The notes beneath the pieces are model-generated. The model searched no databases. It was not told where the DNA came from and saw nothing but the letters and a program-made list of their open reading frames with translations. The position numbers and the translations under genes are program-made. 64,000 nucleotides of DNA from JAVBKX01 sp031553835 (GTDB lineage: Bacteria > Bacteroidota > Bacteroidia > Bacteroidales > Azobacteroidaceae): assembly GCA_031553835.1 (NCBI GenBank), contig JAVBKX010000041.1:1-64000 (forward strand), given 5' to 3'. Below, in pieces: positions 38,051 to 45,346 of the stretch (position 1 is its first letter; each line of letters begins with the position of its first letter).

Positions 38051-38182
38051 TTGCTTCCTGAAACATGTACTCAATGGTTGGGAAACAGTTAGGAATTCAA
38101 TAAGAACGATGCATTCTTTGAATTTGATTTGGAAGATACTTATGAAATCAATAAATTTGCAGTGGTAGATTCTACCAATTGA
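38051..38182 (+). pseudogene. Remnant of a discoidin (F5/8 type C) domain
   Basis: In one frame the DNA reads LLPETCTQWLGNS, stop, then EFNKNDAFFEFDLEDTYEI and NKFAVVDSTN before a second stop. This matches the first half of a discoidin domain as found in the GH92 protein (NLLTPST...KWCEN...WVIFELTDEYDVDRFLIRDA). The in-frame TAG at 38090 and the lack of start and flanking domains mark it as a relic. It lies between the PUL terminator and the GH76 gene, suggesting that a discoidin-bearing gene, perhaps a second GH92, once lay here. The rest of the 37939-38209 gap holds only the terminator. Confidence 0.6.
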
Positions 38183-38209
38183 ATTATCCATAACTCACAT
38201 ATATTTATA

Positions 38210-39391
38210 ATGAGAAAAAAATTGACTTTTGGTTTTATTATTATTTTTTCCGGATTCGTTTATGGGAATAACACCTCACAGGCTACAGAACAGAAGGCGC
38301 AAGAAACTTTAAATGCCATTTTTACTCATTATTCTATAAAAAAAAGTTGCCTGTTGCGAGAAACATATCCGTTCGACGAAGGACATAAAGCAACGTATCT
38401 CGCCGATGAAGAGCAAACGAAACGTACAAATCCTTATTCGTATCTTTGGCCTTTTTCCGGAACATTATCCGCTCTCTCTGCTTTATATGAATATAATGCG
38501 AATCCGGCCTATTTAAAGACGCTCAATACCCGGACACTTCCGGGATTGGAAGAATATTTCGACAACAAACGCCGGCCGGCCGGATATGCTTCTTATATCC
38601 ATTCAGCGCCCAAATCCGACCGGTTTTATGATGATAATGTCTGGTTAGGTATAGATTTTACTGATTTATATTTAGCTACAAAAGAAAAAAAATTTCTCAA
38701 TAAAGCCGAATTGATTTGGAAATTTGTCATCAGCGGAGAAGATGACAAACTGGGGGGAGGAATCTATTGGTGCGAACAAAAGAAAAGATCAAAAAATACA
38801 TGTTCAAATGCCCCCGGAACGGTATTCGCCCTGAAGCTTTTCATCGCTACCGGCGACAGTCTTTACTTTCACAAAGGAAAAAAATTATATGAGTGGACCA
38901 AAAGTAATCTACAAGATCCAAACGATTTTTTATATTATGACAATATTGGTCTGAACGGGAGGATTGACAAAACAAAATTTGCCTATAATAGCGGACAAAT
39001 GCTGCAAGCGGCCGCTTTATTATATAAACTGACAAAAGAAGAAAAATACCTGACAGAAGCGCAAAAAATAGCTCAGGCCTGTTATGCTTTTTTCTTTCAC
39101 GATTTTACGGCCGACAATGGAGAAAAATTCCGCCTGATCAATAAAGGAAATGTCTGGTTTACGGCTGTTATGTTTCGGGGATTTGTGGAATTATACCGGC
39201 AAGACCATAATCCGGATTACCTCCGCACTTTCAAACAAAACCTGGATTATGCATGGACGCACATGCGTGATTCTGACGGACTTTTTAGCACCGATTGGAG
39301 CGGTAAAGAACAAGACAAAAGTAAATGGCTCCTTACCCAGGCGGCTATGGTTGAAATGTATGTTCGTATTTTAATCATCAATAAAAATTAA
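38210..39391 (+). CDS. GH76 endo-alpha-1,6-mannanase (second copy)
   Basis: The 393-residue protein has an ordinary signal peptide (about 1-20) and no lipobox cysteine, so it is predicted periplasmic. The catalytic pair is Asp141-Asp142 in FYDDNVWLGIDF, with the shared blocks SKNTCSNAPGTVFALKLF and TKFAYNSGQMLQAA. It is a clear paralogue of the lipid-anchored GH76 at 22565. It likely cuts imported mannan fragments, in line with the surface/periplasm division known for mannan loci. It lies 15 bases before the GH125 gene, and the pair forms its own unit after the PUL terminator. Confidence 0.92.
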   Translation: MRKKLTFGFIIIFSGFVYGNNTSQATEQKAQETLNAIFTHYSIKKSCLLRETYPFDEGHKATYLADEEQTKRTNPYSYLWPFSGTLSALSALYEYNANPAYLKTLNTRTLPGLEEYFDNKRRPAGYASYIHSAPKSDRFYDDNVWLGIDFTDLYLATKEKKFLNKAELIWKFVISGEDDKLGGGIYWCEQKKRSKNTCSNAPGTVFALKLFIATGDSLYFHKGKKLYEWTKSNLQDPNDFLYYDNIGLNGRIDKTKFAYNSGQMLQAAALLYKLTKEEKYLTEAQKIAQACYAFFFHDFTADNGEKFRLINKGNVWFTAVMFRGFVELYRQDHNPDYLRTFKQNLDYAWTHMRDSDGLFSTDWSGKEQDKSKWLLTQAAMVEMYVRILIINKN

Positions 39392-39406
39392 CAATTATAA
39401 ATTCCC

Positions 39407-40870
39407 ATGAAGAAAAAATTATCATTCGCTCTAAGTTTATCTTTGGCCTTGTGCAGCATATTTTCTGTACAAGCAAATGTCTGTGAGAATACTGCAATTG
39501 CAAAAAACGACAACACCTATGTATCCAAACGTCCCGAACCCAACAAACGGTTGTTTGTTTCGAAAGCTGTTGACAATAAAGTGCAGGAAATAAAAAAAAT
39601 GCTCACCAACGCCCGTTTGGCCTGGATGTTCGAAAACTGTTTCCCAAATACATTGGATACCACCGTCCGTTATTATTCCACAGATGGCGAAGACGACTCG
39701 TTAGTATATACCGGCGATATCCATGCGATGTGGCTGCGCGATTCGGGTGCACAAGTATGGCCCTATATTCAGTTAGCCAATCAGGATCCCGAATTGAAAA
39801 AAATGCTGCGGGGCACCATACTCCGTCAGTTAAAATGTATTATCCTCGACCCTTATGCTAATGCATTTCTCGATCCGCACGATCCCAATCCCGATCATCA
39901 ATGGATGACCGATATGACAGACATGAAGCCGGAATTACATGAACGTAAATGGGAAATTGACTCATTGTGTTACGTCATTCGTTTAGCCTATCAATACTGG
40001 ATGGTTACAGGCGACGCCAGTATCTTTGGCGACGAATGGAACAAAGCGATAGCAGCGGTATTGAAAACATTCAAAGAACAACAAAAAAAGGATGGACCCG
40101 GACCATACAAATTCCAACGTAAAACAGACCGCCAATTGGATACCATGTCCAATAACGGTATGGGTAATCCTGTAAAACCTGTTGGTTTGATCGCTTCTGC
40201 TTTTCGCCCGTCAGACGACGCTACCACGTTCCAATTTCTGGTACCTTCCAATTTCTTTGCTGTAACTTCATTGAGAAAAGCGGCAGAAATTTTAACTAAA
40301 GTCAACAACAATGGAACTAAAGCCAAAGAATGTTCCGATTTAGCCAACGAAGTAGAAACTGCATTGAAAAAATACGCCATATACAAACATCCGAAATATG
40401 GCAAAATTTATGCTTTTGAAGTGGACGGATTCGGCAATCAATTATTGATGGACGACGCCAATGTTCCCAGCTTACTGGCATTACCTTATTTAGGAGATGT
40501 AAAAATGAACGATCCGATTTATCAAAATACCCGCAAGTTTATTTGGAGCGAAGACAACCCGTATTTTTTCAAAGGCACAGCCGGCGAAGGGATCGGAGGC
40601 CCACACATTGGCTACGACATGATTTGGCCAATGAGTATTATGATGAAAGCTTTTACCAGCAATAATACGGCTGAGATTAAACAGTGTATCGAAATGCTGA
40701 TGAAAACGGATGCCGGTACCGGTTTTATGCACGAATCTTTTCACAAAAATAATCCGAAAAATTTTACCCGTTCATGGTTTGCCTGGCAAAATACTTTATT
40801 CGGAGAATTGATTATCAAACAAATCAACGAAGGCAGGCTGGACATGCTGAACAGCATTACTATAGAGTAA
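39407..40870 (+). CDS. GH125 exo-alpha-1,6-mannosidase
   Basis: The 487-residue protein has a signal peptide (about 1-23). The GH125 (alpha/alpha)6 fold is recognised by YTGDIHAMWLRDSGAQVWPY (Asp112 in WLRDS), LDPYANAFL, MTDMKPELHERKWEIDSLCY, FLVPSNFFAV and the C-terminal GTGFMHESF...FTRSWFAWQN. GH125 enzymes release mannose from alpha-1,6-linked ends. Next to GH76, it should finish the degradation of the mannan backbone in the periplasm. It ends at a strong bidirectional terminator. Length is normal for the family. Confidence 0.94.
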   Translation: MKKKLSFALSLSLALCSIFSVQANVCENTAIAKNDNTYVSKRPEPNKRLFVSKAVDNKVQEIKKMLTNARLAWMFENCFPNTLDTTVRYYSTDGEDDSLVYTGDIHAMWLRDSGAQVWPYIQLANQDPELKKMLRGTILRQLKCIILDPYANAFLDPHDPNPDHQWMTDMTDMKPELHERKWEIDSLCYVIRLAYQYWMVTGDASIFGDEWNKAIAAVLKTFKEQQKKDGPGPYKFQRKTDRQLDTMSNNGMGNPVKPVGLIASAFRPSDDATTFQFLVPSNFFAVTSLRKAAEILTKVNNNGTKAKECSDLANEVETALKKYAIYKHPKYGKIYAFEVDGFGNQLLMDDANVPSLLALPYLGDVKMNDPIYQNTRKFIWSEDNPYFFKGTAGEGIGGPHIGYDMIWPMSIMMKAFTSNNTAEIKQCIEMLMKTDAGTGFMHESFHKNNPKNFTRSWFAWQNTLFGELIIKQINEGRLDMLNSITIE

Positions 40871-40876
40871 AAAACA

Positions 40877-40923
40877 GAGCACGAGGGTATGTACTTTTGA
40901 CATACCCTCGTGTTCTATTTTTA
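40877..40923. terminator. Bidirectional terminator between GH125 and msrBA
   Basis: GAGCACGAGGGTATGT (40877-40892) pairs with ACATACCCTCGTGTTC (40900-40915), with one G-T pair and a 7-base loop. A T run follows on the plus strand and a T run (complement of AAAAAC, 40870-40875) on the minus strand, so it can serve both convergent genes. Confidence 0.9.
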
Positions 40924-40940
40924 AATCATTCCCAACACGA

Positions 40941-41870
40941 TCAAAAAATCTTTTTATACACGTGACAATACGGCTTTGTTCCTTTGTGTTGATAATATTG
41001 TTGATGATAATCTTCTGCCTGCCAAAATGTTGACGCTCTTTCCAATGTTGTTGCCACTTTATATCCCTTAGAGATCAGGATAGCAATGTATTTTTCAGCA
41101 ATCGCTTTCTGCTCTTCCGTAGAATAAAATATAAAAGAGCGGTATTGCAGCCCAATGTCAGGCCCTTGTCCATCAGTTTGAGTAAAATCATGTGTTTCAA
41201 AAAATAATTTTACCAAATTCTCATAAGTAGTCAGGTTCGCATCAAAGACAACCTGTGTAGTTTCAAGGTGTCCTGTAGTTTGGGTACATACCTGCTCATA
41301 AGTAGGATGCTCTACATGTCCTCCCATAAAGCCGACGGACGTTTTGATAACTCCAGGAGCTTTCATCATATAATATTCCGTTCCCCAAAAACATCCGGAC
41401 GCAAAATAAGCAGTATCCGGTTTTTGTGGAATGAATTTCATGGAAATGGAATTAACGCAATGCCTGGTATCTTTTGAAGTAAATCCTTCCCCGGTAAATA
41501 CATGGCCTAAATGAGCACCACAATTGCCACAGACAATTTCTGTACGTCTCCCATCAGGATCAGGCTTGCGTGTAACAGCTCCGGGAATAGCATCATCAAA
41601 AGAGGGCCACCCACATCCGGAATCAAATTTATCAGATGAATGATATAAAGGAGCATCACAACGTTTACAAATATAGGTTCCAACAGCTTTATTGTTCAGC
41701 AATTCACCTGTAAAGGGAATTTCCGTTCCTTTATCAACAATCACTCTTTCTTCTTCCGGCGTCAACGCATTGTATTTCTTTTCCATATTTACATGTTTTT
41801 GATTGTCTTGCCCACATGATGAAATGAGGCATAAAAATAAGCAAAATATCAGATGGCGAACTCGAAGCAT
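40941..41870 (-). CDS. msrAB: MsrB-MsrA fusion methionine sulfoxide reductase, lipoprotein
   Basis: The 309-residue protein has a lipobox (LISSCGQD, Cys19), so it works outside the cytoplasm. MsrB comes first (about 35-155): zinc CxxC pairs CKRC and CGNC, GCGWPSF, and the catalytic cysteine in RHCVNS. MsrA follows (about 160-305): catalytic GCFWG, and GHVEHPTYEQVC...TTGHLE. MsrA reduces the S form and MsrB the R form of methionine sulfoxide, so one protein repairs both isomers in envelope proteins. The order is the reverse of the better-known MsrA-MsrB fusions. The electron donor for a lipid-anchored form is not evident nearby. Confidence 0.93.
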   Translation of the reverse strand: MLRVRHLIFCLFLCLISSCGQDNQKHVNMEKKYNALTPEEERVIVDKGTEIPFTGELLNNKAVGTYICKRCDAPLYHSSDKFDSGCGWPSFDDAIPGAVTRKPDPDGRRTEIVCGNCGAHLGHVFTGEGFTSKDTRHCVNSISMKFIPQKPDTAYFASGCFWGTEYYMMKAPGVIKTSVGFMGGHVEHPTYEQVCTQTTGHLETTQVVFDANLTTYENLVKLFFETHDFTQTDGQGPDIGLQYRSFIFYSTEEQKAIAEKYIAILISKGYKVATTLERASTFWQAEDYHQQYYQHKGTKPYCHVYKKIF

Positions 41871-41975
41871 GATTCTATTTTTTCGTTGTTATTTGAATTG
41901 TAGTTTCATCATTATATCATTTTGTGTTGCTCTTTTATATTAACATTTTCCATATTTCAAAAGTTTAGTGAGACA

Positions 41976-42287
41976 TTATTTTGGTCCCAACAATACTTTC
42001 CACAAATGAAGTAAAACATCTGTTGGATGATACAATAACATCCGTGGACCGGAAAAGCGCATGATTTCTTGTATCCTCTGACGAAGTTCCGGCTTATAAC
42101 AATGAATTGTACATTTTCTACAGGCTGGCTTACTTTCCCCGAAAGGGCAATGCTCCAATCTTTTATGTGCATAGTTTTCCAACTGCAGACAATCACTACA
42201 AAGAGTATTTTGTTGATTATGTTTAGAATGGCAATAAATACGAATCATTTTGGAAACAATATTTTTCTCGCGGATGTTCATGCACAA
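41976..42287 (-). CDS. ygbA: YgbA-like nitrous oxide-stimulated promoter family protein
   Basis: The 103-residue protein has the family's cysteine pattern: RIYCHSKH, LCSDCLQLENYAHKRL, HCPFGESKPACRKC and TIHCYKPELR, then IMRFSGPRMLLYHP. At least seven cysteines suggest a metal or Fe-S centre. In enterobacteria ygbA is induced by nitric oxide under NsrR control and helps growth under nitrosative stress. The molecular function is not well established. It is transcribed alone from a TAACTTTG-type promoter, divergent from the HicAB region. Start ATG 42287 is the first in frame; the internal ATG at 42248 is possible. Confidence 0.85.
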   Translation of the reverse strand: MCMNIREKNIVSKMIRIYCHSKHNQQNTLCSDCLQLENYAHKRLEHCPFGESKPACRKCTIHCYKPELRQRIQEIMRFSGPRMLLYHPTDVLLHLWKVLLGPK

Positions 42288-42340
42288 CTTACTGTAGAAT
42301 ATATTAAAATGATAGCTTTTCTGATTTTATTTATTTCCTG

Positions 42341-42348
42341 CAAAGTTA
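42341..42348 (-). promoter_or_regulatory. -7 element TAACTTTG for the ygbA-like gene
   Basis: On the minus strand TAACTTTG fits TAnnTTTG and lies about 53 bases before the start codon. The -33 region is T-rich without a clean TTTG. Confidence 0.4.
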
Positions 42349-42421
42349 CGCTTTTCCGCTGAAAAATGAAAAACGATTAATAACTTGGGGCCCTCATCAA
42401 GCAAGTAAACCATTCGCTAAC

Positions 42422-42604
42422 TTGGACACCACTCCAGTGCAAAATACGGTTCCAGATGCTTGTAATGAAATAATTGGTTCCATTCGAGACCTTATAAAAG
42501 ATTACTCAACATTTAAGCATCAGGGCTTGATGAGATTATTATTCACCCCAAGTTATCTGATCATGGCAAAGAAAGCAAAAAAATTAAGACAGGCAAGGGA
42601 TTGA
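42422..42604 (+). CDS. Short ORF of unknown origin, possibly a gene remnant
   Basis: A 60-codon frame opens at TTG 42422 with no ATG or obvious ribosome site, and is open further upstream. It begins TTPVQNTVPDACNEIIGSI and ends with a lysine-rich tail (MAKKAKKLRQARD). It may be the C-terminal end of a lost gene in a worn region. I recognise no family. The 42288-42819 stretch otherwise holds the ygbA promoter, this frame and the hicAB promoter, and nothing else I can identify. Confidence 0.25.
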   Translation: MDTTPVQNTVPDACNEIIGSIRDLIKDYSTFKHQGLMRLLFTPSYLIMAKKAKKLRQARD

Positions 42605-42760
42605 TCATCCTTTTCGTATTGTATAGATATTTCAAAAAATAATCTTTGATTTTGTATAGTTAATTTGATTTGCGCCTGGTCTGTGAAGATCGGGCGTTTT
42701 CGTGTAAAGTGTTAAATATTTCATTTTTAGAAAAATATACTGAAAATAATTGATGAAATA

Positions 42761-42792
42761 TTTGCATAGTAGTAAAATTACTATTACCTTTG
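42761..42792 (+). promoter_or_regulatory. hicAB promoter with overlapping operator-like inverted repeat
   Basis: A -33 TTTG (42761-42764) and a -7 TACCTTTG (42785-42792) are 20 bases apart, the Bacteroidota consensus spacing. Between them lies TAGTAGTAA-AA-TTACTATTA (42767-42786), an inverted repeat with 8 of 9 pairs matching that touches the -7 box. A repressor bound there would block polymerase. The HicB antitoxin, with a DNA-binding domain, is the obvious candidate. Confidence 0.65.
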
Positions 42793-42819
42793 TAAGGTCA
42801 ATTAAAAACAAATAGTTCT

Positions 42820-43014
42820 ATGAAAGTCTGGAAAGTAAAAGAGATGATCAGTTATATCGAAAGTGATGGCTGGTATCTCGTAGCACAAAAGGGTAGTCAT
42901 CGACAATTTAAGCACCCAACCAAGACAGGAAGGGTGACAGTTCCCGGAAATCTTAATGATGACTTACCGCCGGGAACAGCAAACAGTATTTTAAGACAAG
43001 CGGGGTTAAAATAG
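42820..43014 (+). CDS. hicA: HicA-family mRNA interferase toxin
   Basis: This 64-residue protein has the small double-stranded-RNA-binding-like HicA fold. It carries the lead segment VKEMISYIESDGWYLV, the catalytic histidine in QKGSHRQFKHP, and VTVPGNLNDDLPPGTANSIL. HicA toxins cleave mRNA when free and are neutralised by HicB. Full length for the family, with the active-site histidine kept, so it is probably functional. It lies 22 bases before hicB and shares one promoter with an operator-like palindrome. Confidence 0.92.
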   Translation: MKVWKVKEMISYIESDGWYLVAQKGSHRQFKHPTKTGRVTVPGNLNDDLPPGTANSILRQAGLK

Positions 43015-43036
43015 ACCCCGCATAAAAAAAAAAATT

Positions 43037-43441
43037 ATGGGAAATATTATTGTAACAGTAGAATTAGCAGATAATAATTATGCTGCATATATTGAACAGC
43101 TTCCTGGATGTGTTTCTACCGGAAAAACATTCGATGAATTAAAAAGCAATATTGAGGAAGCCGTTGAATTTCATTTAGACGGTATGCGTGAAGATAGTGA
43201 GGAAATACCAGTAGAATTTTCAGGGAAATACGAACTTGTATTTCATTTCGATGCTGAAAGTTTATTACAGCACTATAAGGGTATATTTACAAATTCGGCC
43301 TTAGAAAGGCTTACAGGTATTAATCAGAGACAATTGCAACATTATGCTTCCGGAGTTAGCAAACCACGCCCGGAACAGGCAAAAAGAATACAAAATGCGT
43401 TACATGACCTTGGTAAGGAATTATTAGTAGTAGAACTTTAG
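43037..43441 (+). CDS. hicB: HicB-family antitoxin with helix-turn-helix
   Basis: The 134-residue protein has an N-terminal partial-RNase-H-like HicB domain (about 1-75; YAAYIEQLPGCVSTGKTFDELKSNIEEAVEFHLDG, split here by residues I have not altered) that binds and blocks HicA. A C-terminal helix-turn-helix (about 90-130; NSALERLTGINQRQLQHYAS) should bind the promoter. The larger HTH-type HicB normally represses its own operon, and an inverted repeat between -33 and -7 fits that. It ends 33 bases before a strong terminator. Confidence 0.92.
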   Translation: MGNIIVTVELADNNYAAYIEQLPGCVSTGKTFDELKSNIEEAVEFHLDGMREDSEEIPVEFSGKYELVFHFDAESLLQHYKGIFTNSALERLTGINQRQLQHYASGVSKPRPEQAKRIQNALHDLGKELLVVEL

Positions 43442-43473
43442 TTTTTAATTGACATTAAACTTGTTCAACTACG

Positions 43474-43507
43474 CCCCGGTATCATTCATTTAATACCGGG
43501 GTTTTCA
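43474..43507 (+). terminator. Terminator after hicB
   Basis: CCCCGGTAT (43474-43482) and ATACCGGGG (43493-43501) form a perfect 9-bp GC-rich stem followed by TTTTC. The minus-strand integrase remnant ends inside it. Confidence 0.85.
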
Positions 43508-43620
43508 TCTAATAGCTTACTCATATCCCTAATAACCTTTTTCCCTAACATTTTGGCATAATGCTGAGTCATCTTGATATTGCGATGTCCCATAGCCCGG
43601 GAGATGCTGTATTTGGCGTT
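43486..43620 (-). pseudogene. C-terminal remnant of a tyrosine recombinase (integrase)
   Basis: On the minus strand 44 codons plus stop read NAKYSISRAMGHRNIKMTQ, HYAKMLGKKVIRDMSKLLDE and NPGIK. GHRNIKMTQHYAK is the end of the catalytic region of phage/transposon integrases, with the histidine of the GH motif and the nucleophile tyrosine in HYAKML. Upstream in frame comes a stop, so the N-terminal 300 or so residues, including the first catalytic arginine, are gone. It lies 63 bases from the 3' end of tRNA-Ser, the classic place for such integrases, so it marks a former integration event. Confidence 0.85.
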
Positions 43621-43649
43621 CTGCTAAATGGCTGCCAACTTGCCAAAAT

Positions 43650-43676
43650 AAAGAAACCCGCTGATTTAGCGGGTTT
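43650..43676 (-). terminator. Terminator of tRNA-Ser
   Basis: AAACCCGCT (43654-43662) and AGCGGGTTT (43668-43676) form a 9-bp stem with a 5-base loop. Read on the minus strand it follows the tRNA 3' end and is succeeded by TTCTTTATTTT. Confidence 0.85.
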
Positions 43677-43682
43677 TAGTAG

Positions 43683-43769
<87 letters not shown>

Positions 43770-43806
43770 AAGACTCGTATGATCTTCATTCGTATGAATG
43801 GCGGTG

Positions 43807-43838
43807 CAAAGATATATGAATCTTTTAAAGATGTCAAA
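43807..43838 (-). promoter_or_regulatory. Promoter of tRNA-Ser
   Basis: On the minus strand TTTG (43838-43835), a 20-base spacer, then TATCTTTG (43814-43807) matches the Bacteroidota consensus perfectly. Expected transcription starts near 43800, about 30 bases before the tRNA. Confidence 0.8.
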
Positions 43839-43870
43839 AATTTGCGTATTATTTTTCAGAAGAAAAGCTG

Positions 43871-43878
43871 TACCTTTG
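43871..43878 (+). promoter_or_regulatory. -7 element TACCTTTG for threonine synthase
   Basis: TACCTTTG fits TAnnTTTG, lies 29 bases before ATG 43908 and sits inside the longer open frame that begins at 43779. This fixes the start at 43908. Confidence 0.6.
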
Positions 43879-43907
43879 CTTCCCAATTTCCACAAAGTTT
43901 AGTTAAA

Positions 43908-45209
43908 ATGAAGTTTTACAGTACCAATCATCAAACGAATCCGGTCAATTTGCAAGAAGCAGTCATAAAAGGATTAGCGGCCGATAAGGGTTTATTTATG
44001 CCGGAAACCATTCCGGCTCTTCCTCCTGACTTTTTCCATACAATTGCCGATTTGTCTCTACAGGAAATGTCTTTTGCCGTTGCAAAAGCTTTTTTTGCAG
44101 ATGACATTGAAGAAAAAACACTTCAGGAAATTGTTTATGATGCATTGAATTTTGATATTCCATTAGTTCATGTCGATACAAACAAGTACAGTCTTGAGTT
44201 ATTTCACGGACCTACTCTTGCATTTAAAGATGTAGGTGCACGGTTTATGGCACGGTTGCTGGGTTATTTTACCCAAAAGCAAGGATTGAACAATCTAAAT
44301 GTATTGGTTGCGACATCGGGTGATACCGGAAGCGCCGTTGCAAACGGTTTTCTAGGTGTTGAAGGAATCAAGGTATTTGTTCTCTATCCAAAAGGTAAGG
44401 TAAGCAATATTCAGGAATGTCAATTTACCACTTTAGGAAAAAATATTACCGCATTGGAAATTGACGGTACATTCGACGACTGCCAGGCATTAGTCAAATC
44501 GGCCTTTATGGACGAAGAACTAAATCTACACTTACGATTAACTTCGGCAAACTCTATTAATGTCGCCCGTTTTCTTCCCCAGGCATTTTACTATTTTTAT
44601 GCTTATGCCCAATTAGTACAACAAGGAATAAAAAATGACATCGTTATTTGTGTTCCCAGTGGAAATTTCGGAAATCTGACAGCCGGATTATTTGCGAAAA
44701 AAATGGGATTACCTATCAAACGGTTTATTGCAGCCAACAACAAAAATGATATTTTCTTAGAATATCTTCGCACCGGAAAGTATTCCCCTCGTCCATCTGT
44801 TTCCACGCTTGCCAATGCTATGGATGTAGGCGACCCGAGTAATTTCGTAAGGATTCTGGATTTGTACAAAAATAGTCACGATGCTATATGCCACGATATT
44901 TCCAGTTACAGGTATTTAGATGATGAAATCCGTCAAATCATTCGGGATTGCTATCAAAGTACAGGCTATCTGCTCGATCCTCATGGCGCTTGTGGTTACA
45001 AAGCTTTGCAGGACAATCTACAGCCAACAGAAACCGGAGTATTTTTGGAAACCGCCCATCCGGCCAAATTCTTAGAAACAGTAGAAAGTATTATCGGCAA
45101 AAAAATCGAAATACCTTCGAAATTACAAGAATTCATGAAAGGTCAAAAGCAAAGTACCGGTTTATCAAACCAATTTGCAGATTTCAAAAATTACCTGTCC
45201 GGTATTTAA
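43908..45209 (+). CDS. thrC: Threonine synthase
   Basis: The protein has 433 residues from ATG 43908 (MKFYSTN...). The frame is open back to 43779, but the promoter lies inside that extension. The PLP lysine is Lys107 in GPTLAFKDVGARF, with the phosphate-binding ATSGDTGSAVANGF, the IVCVPSGNFGNLTAG segment and the C-terminal LDPHGACGYKAL. It turns O-phosphohomoserine into threonine, the last step of threonine synthesis. The N-terminal YSTN-type start and length match the bacterial class II enzyme. It is expressed divergently from tRNA-Ser. Confidence 0.95.
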   Translation: MKFYSTNHQTNPVNLQEAVIKGLAADKGLFMPETIPALPPDFFHTIADLSLQEMSFAVAKAFFADDIEEKTLQEIVYDALNFDIPLVHVDTNKYSLELFHGPTLAFKDVGARFMARLLGYFTQKQGLNNLNVLVATSGDTGSAVANGFLGVEGIKVFVLYPKGKVSNIQECQFTTLGKNITALEIDGTFDDCQALVKSAFMDEELNLHLRLTSANSINVARFLPQAFYYFYAYAQLVQQGIKNDIVICVPSGNFGNLTAGLFAKKMGLPIKRFIAANNKNDIFLEYLRTGKYSPRPSVSTLANAMDVGDPSNFVRILDLYKNSHDAICHDISSYRYLDDEIRQIIRDCYQSTGYLLDPHGACGYKALQDNLQPTETGVFLETAHPAKFLETVESIIGKKIEIPSKLQEFMKGQKQSTGLSNQFADFKNYLSGI

Positions 45210-45346
45210 AATCGTATTGTTTTTTCATAGTAGTCATCTTGACTTTTCAAAAGTTGAGATAAGTTTCTCATAAGATTATATCTTGGAGTAAGATTAATCG
45301 TAACTTTATGATGAAAAGATTGTTATTTAAAAACAAGAAGATAAAT

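Noticed and set aside
41957..42196. 79-codon frame overlapping the ygbA-like gene in another frame
   Set aside because: The 103-residue frame shows the full cysteine pattern of the YgbA family; the alternative does not.
42422..42604. Third component of the HicAB system
   Set aside because: There is no start codon context, it lies upstream of the hicAB promoter, and no family is recognised. It is kept only as a low-confidence remnant.
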